In this document: in pieces, positions 1 through 5,695 of the stretch | Numbering within the stretch: position 1 is the stretch's first letter | Layout of the letters: each line of letters opens with the position of its first letter | DNA from: Sedimentibacter sp. | GTDB taxonomy: Bacteria > Bacillota > Clostridia > Tissierellales > Sedimentibacteraceae | Direction of reading: 5' to 3' | Assembly: GCA_029256005.1 (NCBI GenBank) | Contig: JAQSYS010000061.1 | Location: 1 to 8,403, forward strand | Length of the DNA stretch: 8,403 bases | Program-made: the position numbers and the translations under genes | The notes under the pieces: model-generated | Databases searched by the model: none | What the model was told of the DNA's origin: nothing | What the model saw: only the letters and a program-made list of their open reading frames with translations

Positions 1-220
1 CATGATACAAGAAATATCAAATGCTTCATCACAACAGGCAGAAGCAGTATCACAGGTTTTAGTAGGAATAGAGCAAATATCTGCAATTGTGCAGACGAAC
101 TCAGCTACTGCAGAAGAAAGTGCTGCAGCAAGCGAAGAACTAAGTGGTCAAGCACAGATATTAAATGATTTGGTTGCTGGAATAAAATTGAAAGATTCAA
201 ATATTGAAAAAAGTTCATAA
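1..220 (+). CDS. Methyl-accepting chemotaxis protein, C-terminal fragment (cut by window edge)
   Basis: This is the last 72 codons of a chemoreceptor whose body lies left of the window; base 1 is the third base of a preceding codon and the first visible Met is internal. The residues align directly with the C-terminal helix of the two MCPs downstream: the shared blocks are GIEQIS, a TAE-S-A-SEELSGQ stretch and QILNDLV. This is the cytoplasmic coiled-coil arm after the signalling tip, which normally carries methylation sites; the SEELSG block is a plausible Glu pair for CheR/CheB modification. The tail ends in a short charged segment with no CheR-tethering pentapeptide (NWETF type). It differs from the two downstream copies at several positions (for example AEESAAAS rather than AEASAANS), so it is a more distant paralog. 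The sensor type cannot be told from this piece. Family assignment is secure. Confidence 0.93.
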   Translation, partial: MIQEISNASSQQAEAVSQVLVGIEQISAIVQTNSATAEESAAASEELSGQAQILNDLVAGIKLKDSNIEKSS

Positions 221-234
221 TTATTAAAAAAAAC

Positions 235-279
235 AATGCGCATTTCAAACAATTAAATTGTTAGGAGTGCGTATTTTTT
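235..279 (+). terminator. Intrinsic terminator after the first MCP fragment
   Basis: An 8-bp outer stem (235-242 with 268-275, one G-U pair) encloses an inner perfect stem AACAAT/ATTGTT (about 248-253 with 257-262) and is followed by a run of T to 279. It begins 15 bases after the MCP stop codon. An A-run at 226-233 precedes the stem, so weak activity on the opposite strand is also possible. Confidence 0.8.
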
Positions 280-305
280 ATGCTATAAGTTATTTTTTTA
301 ACATC

Positions 306-332
306 TAACTTTTTATAAAAATAATACGATAT
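306..332 (+). promoter_or_regulatory. Candidate sigma-28 (SigD)-type promoter of the first complete MCP
   Basis: TAAC (306-309), a 16-base spacer and ACGATAT (326-332) resemble the sigma-28/SigD consensus, TAAA then about 16 bases then CCGATAT/A, with two mismatches. The -10 element ends 40 bases before the start codon at 373. The match is imperfect alone, but it gains weight because the paralogous MCP at 2529 has the exact consensus at the same spacing. Confidence 0.5.
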
Positions 333-359
333 TACGTATAACAATAAAATAATGTTACT

Positions 360-365
360 AGGAGG
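360..365 (+). promoter_or_regulatory. Ribosome binding site deciding the MCP start at 373
   Basis: A perfect AGGAGG lies 7 bases before ATG 373. An in-frame ATG at 352 lies upstream of this site and has no Shine-Dalgarno of its own, so translation should start at 373, giving a protein seven residues shorter than the longest frame. Confidence 0.9.
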
Positions 366-372
366 ATTAATT

Positions 373-2412
373 ATGTTAAGAAATAATGGTAAAAAAAATA
401 AGTTCAGAAGTATTAAAACAAAATTACTTTTTACGTTGGTTGTTGTAAGTTTAATAGTTTTGACTCTTACAGGAGTAATAATTATAAAAACTGTGAGCAA
501 TAATATCAACGAAATAAATAAGTATACAATTTCGGAAACTACTAATAGCATTAGCAATGAAGCAGAAATATTTTTTGAACGTTACATAACAACTGTAAAG
601 CAAATGGCTCATGATAAAAATTTGCAGAATTTTTTTGTAACAGCAAAAAAAGGGGATAAGGTTCAAGAGGTAGAAGGGTTTATGACAGTAGCGAAAACTG
701 TAGATGAAACACAAAAGGCTGATGCGGATGTAATTCTTTCTGCATATATAGCAGAAGCGGACCCATCTTACTATGTAGTGTCACCAACTATATATTCTGA
801 TGCCAGTTATGATTTAACAGTAAAAGATTATTACAAATCAATAACTGATGGAATCGTTAACATAACAGATCCATATGTGGATGTGGTTTCCGGAAATATG
901 GTTATTACCATATCAGCACCAGTAGCAGTAAATGGGAAAAATGTGGGACTTACAGGTGTTGACATAGAACTGGATAAGCTTATCAAAATGGTTGGTGAAT
1001 ATAAGTTAGGTGAATCAGGATATTTTGCATTAGTTACTGACAGTGATGTAATAGTAGCACATAAAGATGAAGATATAATATTAAAAAATTTAAGCGAAGC
1101 AGGCATAAGCGAAGAGTTAATCAATGCAAAAAACGAAGAAATAGTTGAATATAGCTACAAAGATCAAAAATTCATTGGAAAAGCAGTCTCTATTGGAGAA
1201 ACAGGTTGGAAGATAGTTTCAGCCATGCCCGAAACTGAATTTTCATCAGGCGTAAGGCAAATCATGGGAGTAATATTTATTGTATTTCTTCTTTCAATAA
1301 TAGTTCTTCTGGCAGTGATGTATATTGTTATTAATAAAACAACTAAGCCGATTAAAAATATAACACAAATTACAAATAAACTTGCTGCAGGTGAGCTAGA
1401 TGTAAACATTGATGTGAATAGTAATGATGAAATAGGTGAACTTTCAAGTTCCATTGAAAGCTTAACAACAAGGTTGAAATCTTATATAACTTATATAAAT
1501 GAAAGTGTAGGCGTTTTAGATGATCTTGCAAATGGCAACATAAAAATGGAACTCCATAATGATTATACAGGTGAATTTGCAAAATTAAAAAATGCTTTGC
1601 TAAATGTATCTGAAACTTTAAAAGAGACAATCGGCAGAATTAAGGAATCCTCATTATCAATAAATAGTAATGCTGAACAGGTTTCATCAGGTGCACAAAC
1701 ATTAGCTCAAGGAACGACAGAACAGGCAAGTGCAATAGAAGAACTGTCTGCAGAAATAAATGAAATATATTCAACAATAGTAAATAATGCAGAGCATGCA
1801 GAAAATGCTGGAAGCAAGGCCTTAGAAGCATCTAAGGAAGTTGGATTAGGAAATACTCAAATGAGAGATATGCTGTCAGCCATGGATGAAATAAGCAATT
1901 CTTCAAGTGAAATCGGTAAAATTATAAAAGTTATTGATGATATTGCATTTCAAACAAATATACTTGCTCTTAATGCAGCAGTAGAAGCAGCAAGAGCTGG
2001 TTCAGCAGGTAAGGGATTTGCAGTTGTGGCTGATGAAGTAAGAAACTTAGCACAAAAGTCCGCTGAAGCAGCAAAACAGACAACTACTTTGATTGAAAAT
2101 TCTATTAAGGCTATAAGTAAAGGAACAAGCTTGGCAGATGAAGCCGGCAAGTCCTTAGCAGGAATTGTTAGCAAGACAAACGAAACAAATGATTTAATAA
2201 ATGAGATTGTAAAGGCCTCTGCACAGCAAACAGTATCTGTAAATCAAATCAGAAGCGGTATTGAACAGATATCTTCAGTTGTACAAGAAAATGCTGCTAC
2301 AGCAGAAGCGAGTGCAGCAAATAGTGAGGAACTTTCAGGACAATCACAAATATTAAATGATTTGGTTAATAAGTTTAATATTGGTTCAGCAGATAAAGAA
2401 TTTGCACTCTAG
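373..2412 (+). CDS. Methyl-accepting chemotaxis protein with double Cache sensor domain
   Basis: A transmembrane chemoreceptor of 679 residues that should bind a small ligand outside the cell and control CheA through CheW. Architecture: basic N-terminus, TM1 about 17-40, extracellular double Cache (dCache_1-like) domain about 41-297, TM2 about 297-320, HAMP about 321-373 (opening TKPIK), a second HAMP-like segment about 376-423, and the MCP signalling domain about 430-668. The highly conserved signalling tip is plain at 521-560 (IDDIAFQTNILALNAA, then AARAG, GKGFAVVADEVRNLA). In the membrane-distal Cache module, Y168 and D170 (PYVD) and D197 (TGVD) match positions that bind the ligand backbone in amino-acid-binding dCache receptors, but the usual Arg-x-Trp-Tyr is K151-D-Y-Y here, so the ligand should not be assumed. 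There is no C-terminal CheR-tethering pentapeptide. It has its own promoter candidate and terminator, so it is probably monocistronic. The start at 373 is set by the AGGAGG at 360-365. Family certain, ligand unknown. Confidence 0.96.
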   Translation: MLRNNGKKNKFRSIKTKLLFTLVVVSLIVLTLTGVIIIKTVSNNINEINKYTISETTNSISNEAEIFFERYITTVKQMAHDKNLQNFFVTAKKGDKVQEVEGFMTVAKTVDETQKADADVILSAYIAEADPSYYVVSPTIYSDASYDLTVKDYYKSITDGIVNITDPYVDVVSGNMVITISAPVAVNGKNVGLTGVDIELDKLIKMVGEYKLGESGYFALVTDSDVIVAHKDEDIILKNLSEAGISEELINAKNEEIVEYSYKDQKFIGKAVSIGETGWKIVSAMPETEFSSGVRQIMGVIFIVFLLSIIVLLAVMYIVINKTTKPIKNITQITNKLAAGELDVNIDVNSNDEIGELSSSIESLTTRLKSYITYINESVGVLDDLANGNIKMELHNDYTGEFAKLKNALLNVSETLKETIGRIKESSLSINSNAEQVSSGAQTLAQGTTEQASAIEELSAEINEIYSTIVNNAEHAENAGSKALEASKEVGLGNTQMRDMLSAMDEISNSSSEIGKIIKVIDDIAFQTNILALNAAVEAARAGSAGKGFAVVADEVRNLAQKSAEAAKQTTTLIENSIKAISKGTSLADEAGKSLAGIVSKTNETNDLINEIVKASAQQTVSVNQIRSGIEQISSVVQENAATAEASAANSEELSGQSQILNDLVNKFNIGSADKEFAL

Positions 2413-2419
2413 AAAGCAA

Positions 2420-2459
2420 AAAATAAAACCAATCACAGAAAAGTGATTGGTCTTATTTT
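2420..2459 (+). terminator. Intrinsic terminator between the two complete MCP genes
   Basis: Perfect 9-bp stem ACCAATCAC (2428-2436) / GTGATTGGT (2443-2451) with a 6-base loop. After one mismatch it is extended by AAAATAA (2420-2426) pairing with TTATTTT (2453-2459), with more T after that. It starts 7 bases after the MCP stop, and its A/T flanks would let it work in both directions. It separates transcription of the two tandem MCPs. Confidence 0.88.
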
Positions 2460-2469
2460 CCTTTTTGAG

Positions 2470-2496
2470 TAAAATTTTCAATAAAATTTCCGATAT
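2470..2496 (+). promoter_or_regulatory. Sigma-28 (SigD)-type promoter of the second MCP-hemerythrin unit
   Basis: TAAA (2470-2473), exactly 16 bases, then CCGATAT (2490-2496) is a full match to the core flagellar/chemotaxis sigma factor consensus (SigD of Bacillus subtilis, FliA of enterics). It lies just after the upstream terminator and its -10 ends 32 bases before ATG 2529, leaving room for a short leader with GGAGG at 2518-2522. This implies that the gene is expressed with the late flagellar regulon. No competing sigma-A promoter stands out. Confidence 0.8.
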
Positions 2497-2528
2497 CTAT
2501 GTTAGTAATATAATATTGGAGGCGAAAA

Positions 2529-4580
2529 ATGAAAGTACAAAAAAACAAAATAAGTAAGAAAAAAGTAAGCAAAACCAAGAGCATTAAAGGGAAATTAATG
2601 TTGGTATTGTTTATTGGATGTACATTGTTGCTTACAATAACAGGTGTAATTATCAGCTCAACGGTTAACAGCAGATTCACAGAAAATGAAAAGACCATAT
2701 TGCAAGAAACATCTCTAAGCGTTAGTAAAGAGGCAAAAATATTTTTTGAAAAATATGTAACCATCGCACAGCAGATGGCTCAGGATAAAAATATTCAAAG
2801 CTTTTTAACCAGTGTTAATAAGAGAGAAGATATCTTATCACACGAAAAGTTCAGTATTGTAAGAAACACTCTTATCGATACACAAAAAACACAAAAGGAT
2901 GTAATATTATCAGCATATATAGCAGAAGCAAATCCTTCTTACTATGTTGATGATTTGAGCGGTATATCTGATACTGACTTTGATTTAAAAACAAGAGTGT
3001 ACTACTCAACAATTACAGATGGAGTTGTATGTATAACAGAACCATACGTTGATGTAGCTACAGACAGTATGGTTGTAACAATAACAGCACCAGTCTATGT
3101 TAACAATAAAATAGAAGGTTTAACTGGTATTGACATCACTATTGATGCACTATCCAAAGTAGTTGGAGATTATAAGTTGGGTGAAAATGGATATTTTTCA
3201 CTATTAACTAAGGATAATATCATTACATCACATAAGGATACAGACAATGTCTTAAAATCAGTTAATGAAATTGGTGCGAGTCAAGAGTTAATTAATTCTA
3301 TTACCAATAATGACGGTCAGGTTGTAGAATATACATACGGCAATAAACAATACATGGGAAACAGTGTTGCAATTGGCGAATCGGGTTGGAAGATTATATC
3401 AGCAATGCCTGTGGATGAATTTACATCAAACACTAGGGAACTGATGAGTATTATTATTTTAATATATATTTTAACTATTATTATATTATCTGTTGTTATG
3501 TTTGTTATACTGGGAGTAGTGACTAAGCCGATTAAGAAGGTTACAGCAATTACTAATAAACTAGCTGAAGGTGAATTGGATGTAGATATTGACGTCAAAA
3601 GCAATGATGAAATAGGTGCTTTGGCAAATTCTATAGAAAGTCTAACGCTACGTTTAAAATCTTATATAGTTTATATAAATGAAAGCGTAAAGGTATTAGG
3701 CGAATTAGCGAATGGAAATTTAGTAATGGAGTTAGAAAATGATTACACCGGAGAATTTGCAAAATTAAAAAATGCATTACTTCATGTATCAGACACATTA
3801 AAGGATACTATAGGAAAAATAAAGTATTCTTCTGATTCAATTAATATGAATGCTGAACAGGTTTCAAATGGTGCTCAAGTTTTAGCACAGGGAACAACTG
3901 AACAAGCAAGTGCAATTGAAGAGCTGTCTGCAGAAATTAATGAAATATATGCAACGATAGTTAATAATGCTGAATATGCTGAAAATGCGGGAAGTAAGGC
4001 TATGGAAGCATCAAAAGAAGTTGAAATTGGAAATGTTCAAATGAGAGATATGCTTTCTGCGATGGATGAAATAAGCAATTCTTCAAGTGAAATAGGCAAA
4101 ATTATTAAGGTAATAGATGATATAGCATTCCAAACAAACATTCTTGCTTTAAATGCAGCAGTGGAAGCAGCAAGAGCAGGCTCTGCAGGAAAGGGCTTTG
4201 CTGTAGTAGCTGATGAAGTGAGAAACTTGGCACAAAAATCTGCAGAAGCAGCAAAACAAACTACTGCTTTAATAGAAAATTCTATAAATGCTATTAGTAA
4301 AGGTACATCTCTGGCAGATGAAGCAGGCAAATCTTTGGCTGGTATAGTTAGTAAAACCAGTGAAACAAATGATTTAATTAATGAAATTGTAAAAGCATCT
4401 TCACAACAAACTATATCTGTAAATCAAATTCGAAGTGGAATTGAGCAGATATCTTCGGTTGTACAAGAAAATGCATCAACAGCAGAAGCCAGCGCTGCAA
4501 ATAGCGAAGAGCTTTCAGGACAAGTACAAGTATTGAATGATTTAGTAAATAAATTCAAGATAGAAGCAAATGCATTATAA
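2529..4580 (+). CDS. Methyl-accepting chemotaxis protein with double Cache sensor domain, tandem paralog
   Basis: A 683-residue chemoreceptor, paralogous to the gene just upstream. Domains: lysine-rich N-terminus (about 1-22), TM1 about 23-45, extracellular double Cache about 46-304, TM2 about 305-330, HAMP about 331-382, a HAMP-like linker about 384-431, and the signalling domain about 438-676 with the conserved tip at 529-568. Over the last 150 aligned residues the two paralogs differ at only 9 positions, whereas their Cache domains differ at many, including the region after SYYV and the likely ligand pocket. Here the pocket motif reads R156-V-Y-Y, followed by Y173 and D175 (PYVD) and D202 (TGID), closer to the amino-acid-binding dCache pattern than the upstream copy, though Trp is replaced by Tyr. 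GGAGG at 2518-2522 supports the start. The hemerythrin gene follows after 27 bases with no terminator, so both are probably on one sigma-28-driven mRNA. Family certain, ligand unknown. Confidence 0.96.
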   Translation: MKVQKNKISKKKVSKTKSIKGKLMLVLFIGCTLLLTITGVIISSTVNSRFTENEKTILQETSLSVSKEAKIFFEKYVTIAQQMAQDKNIQSFLTSVNKREDILSHEKFSIVRNTLIDTQKTQKDVILSAYIAEANPSYYVDDLSGISDTDFDLKTRVYYSTITDGVVCITEPYVDVATDSMVVTITAPVYVNNKIEGLTGIDITIDALSKVVGDYKLGENGYFSLLTKDNIITSHKDTDNVLKSVNEIGASQELINSITNNDGQVVEYTYGNKQYMGNSVAIGESGWKIISAMPVDEFTSNTRELMSIIILIYILTIIILSVVMFVILGVVTKPIKKVTAITNKLAEGELDVDIDVKSNDEIGALANSIESLTLRLKSYIVYINESVKVLGELANGNLVMELENDYTGEFAKLKNALLHVSDTLKDTIGKIKYSSDSINMNAEQVSNGAQVLAQGTTEQASAIEELSAEINEIYATIVNNAEYAENAGSKAMEASKEVEIGNVQMRDMLSAMDEISNSSSEIGKIIKVIDDIAFQTNILALNAAVEAARAGSAGKGFAVVADEVRNLAQKSAEAAKQTTALIENSINAISKGTSLADEAGKSLAGIVSKTSETNDLINEIVKASSQQTISVNQIRSGIEQISSVVQENASTAEASAANSEELSGQVQVLNDLVNKFKIEANAL

Positions 4581-4607
4581 CTAAATTAATTATATAGGAG
4601 GCTTACC

Positions 4608-5012
4608 ATGGCATTATTATGGAATAAAAATTATGAGGTAGGAGTTGATTTAATCGACTCACAACACAAAAAATGGTTTGAAAAAGCAGACCAGTTGTTT
4701 GAGGCAGGTAAGAGCGGCAAGTCAAAGGAATATATTATTCAAATGTTTGATTTCTTAGATGATTACACAAAGACACATTTCAAAGATGAAGAGAAATATA
4801 TGACAAGCATCAATTACCCTGAGTTAGCTTCACAGAAGCAAATGCATGAAGGTTTCATTAAAAAATTGGCCGAATTAAGAAAAGATTATGAAACTGCAGG
4901 TGCTAATCTAACAGTTATCTTAGGAGCTAATCAATTTATACTTGACTGGTTGACTAAGCACATTTCTAATGCAGACAAAAAAATAGGTGAATACACTAAA
5001 AAATTAAAATAA
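4608..5012 (+). CDS. Bacteriohemerythrin (hemerythrin-like diiron protein)
   Basis: A soluble 134-residue cytoplasmic protein of single-domain bacteriohemerythrin size. The family binds O2 (and in some members NO) at a non-haem diiron centre in a four-helix bundle, serving O2 delivery, buffering or sensing. Ligand positions read along the canonical pattern: H20 (DSQH), H57 and E61 (HFKDE), H80, H118 and D123 (DWLTKH then D). The expected His four residues before H80 is Gln (Q76, in ASQKQMH), so one of the seven standard ligands is replaced. The N-terminal W5 and the VGVDLIDSQH segment are typical of the family. AGGAGG at 4596-4601 supports ATG 4608. The gene sits 27 bases after an MCP stop codon and ends in its own terminator, so it is probably co-transcribed with that MCP. 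This suggests a role linked to motile behaviour towards or away from oxygen or redox change, or protection of motile cells from O2. The family call is firm; the MCP link and any effect of Q76 are inference. Confidence 0.94.
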   Translation: MALLWNKNYEVGVDLIDSQHKKWFEKADQLFEAGKSGKSKEYIIQMFDFLDDYTKTHFKDEEKYMTSINYPELASQKQMHEGFIKKLAELRKDYETAGANLTVILGANQFILDWLTKHISNADKKIGEYTKKLK

Positions 5013-5024
5013 ACTATTTATTAT

Positions 5025-5060
5025 AAAAAATCTGAATCTACTACGGTTCAGATTTTTTTT
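5025..5060 (+). terminator. Intrinsic terminator after the hemerythrin gene
   Basis: An 8-bp stem (5031-5038 with 5045-5052, one G-U pair) with a 6-base loop is followed by eight T (5053-5060). A-residues at 5025-5030 extend the pairing. It starts shortly after the hemerythrin stop and closes the MCP-hemerythrin unit. Confidence 0.9.
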
Positions 5061-5089
5061 ATAAATAATGAGTGAAATTATATTATAAT
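5058..5089 (+). promoter_or_regulatory. Candidate promoter for the sigma factor/DUF4179 unit
   Basis: A consensus TATAAT (5084-5089), overlapping TATTAT (5081-5086), lies 39 bases before ATG 5128. With TATTAT, TTTATA at 5058-5063 would be a poor -35 at 17-base spacing; with TATAAT no acceptable -35 is seen. No GGAAC-type ECF -35 is present, so autoregulation by the encoded sigma factor is not visible. A 10-bp palindrome, AGAAGCTTCT (5105-5114), lies between this box and the ribosome binding site. Confidence 0.4.
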
Positions 5090-5127
5090 GTGAATATATA
5101 TATGAGAAGCTTCTTAAGGAGAACGCA

Positions 5128-5679
5128 ATGAATGATGATAAACTAATAAAACTAATAAAGAAAAATCCTTCCAAAGGTTTATCAGCTGCTATTGATCAAT
5201 ACGGACCGTTGGTTAAAACCATAGTGACAAGAATTATAGGATATGAAAATCAACAGGATATTGAGGAATGTATTTCTGATGTTTTTGTTGAGCTATGGAA
5301 ATTATGTAATAATTTTAATCCTGAAAAAGGAACAATTAAAAATTATATTACATCGATAGCACGATTTAAAGCAATAAATGTACTTAACCGAAAGATAATA
5401 AAACATGAATCAATACCATTGGAAGAAGATGATTTGCAACTTGATTTGGATTTAACTAATGAAGTTAGCAAGACTATCAATAAAAATATAATTGAAAAAA
5501 CTTTAGACAATTTGTCTCAGCCTGACAAGGATATCTTCATCAGAAGATATTACCTGTTTGAATCTGTTAAGGAAATTGCTCTTTCATTGAATTTAGAACC
5601 AAAGACTGTAGAAAACAAGCTTTACAGGGGAAAGAACAAATTGAAAGATGCGCTGATAAAAAATGGAATAATCTTATAA
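5128..5679 (+). CDS. ECF-type RNA polymerase sigma factor (sigma-70 family)
   Basis: A 183-residue alternative sigma factor with only the two domains of the extracytoplasmic-function group. Region 2 spans about 18-90: the core-binding helix includes DIEECISDVFVELW (44-57), and the -10 recognition part is GTIKNYITSIARFKAINVLNR (split around 68-88). A variable acidic linker follows (about 95-115), then region 4 (about 122-176): LDNLSQPDKDIFIRRYY, then the helix-turn-helix with VKEIALSLN and KTVENKLYRGKNKLK. It should direct RNA polymerase to a small stress or envelope regulon. AAGGAGA at 5116-5122 supports ATG 5128. The next gene starts 16 bases after the stop and encodes a membrane protein of the DUF4179 type, the usual partner of such sigma factors, which probably holds it inactive at the membrane. 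The exact ECF subgroup and regulon cannot be given from sequence alone. Confidence 0.93.
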   Translation: MNDDKLIKLIKKNPSKGLSAAIDQYGPLVKTIVTRIIGYENQQDIEECISDVFVELWKLCNNFNPEKGTIKNYITSIARFKAINVLNRKIIKHESIPLEEDDLQLDLDLTNEVSKTINKNIIEKTLDNLSQPDKDIFIRRYYLFESVKEIALSLNLEPKTVENKLYRGKNKLKDALIKNGIIL

Positions 5680-5681
5680 AG

Positions 5682-5687
5682 AAAGGG
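5682..5687 (+). promoter_or_regulatory. Ribosome binding site deciding a GTG start at 5696
   Basis: AAAGGG (5682-5687) is the only Shine-Dalgarno-like element here and lies 8 bases before GTG 5696. A GTG at 5687 in the same frame overlaps this element and has only A-rich sequence before it, so 5696 is preferred. The site is close to the sigma factor stop (5677-5679), consistent with translational coupling. Confidence 0.6.
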
Positions 5688-5695
5688 TGCAGAAA

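Noticed and set aside
324..339. Small inverted repeat ATACG/CGTAT upstream of the first complete MCP
   Set aside because: Only five base pairs in AT-rich DNA, overlapping the -10 candidate; too weak to call an operator or riboswitch.
352..372. Upstream in-frame ATG extending the first complete MCP by seven residues
   Set aside because: The AGGAGG at 360-365 lies downstream of that ATG and correctly placed for ATG 373.
261..557. 98-codon open frame on the - strand over the first intergenic region and the start of the MCP gene
   Set aside because: It is antisense to the MCP start and its ribosome binding site, overlaps a terminator and the promoter candidate, and its hydrophobic composition is what AT-rich DNA gives by chance.
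1950..2174. Open frames on the - strand inside the MCP signalling domains (also 4037-4330, 1164-1454 and 3317-3604)
   Set aside because: They mirror the conserved sense coding sequence, recur at the same place in both paralogs for that reason, and have no independent start signals.
2453..2764. 103-codon open frame on the - strand over the second MCP promoter and N-terminus
   Set aside because: It is a shadow of the lysine- and TM-rich N-terminal codons of the MCP on the + strand and overlaps the sigma-28 promoter and the ribosome binding site.
5687..5695. GTG at 5687 as start of the DUF4179 protein
   Set aside because: It overlaps the only Shine-Dalgarno-like element; GTG 5696 has that element at a suitable distance.
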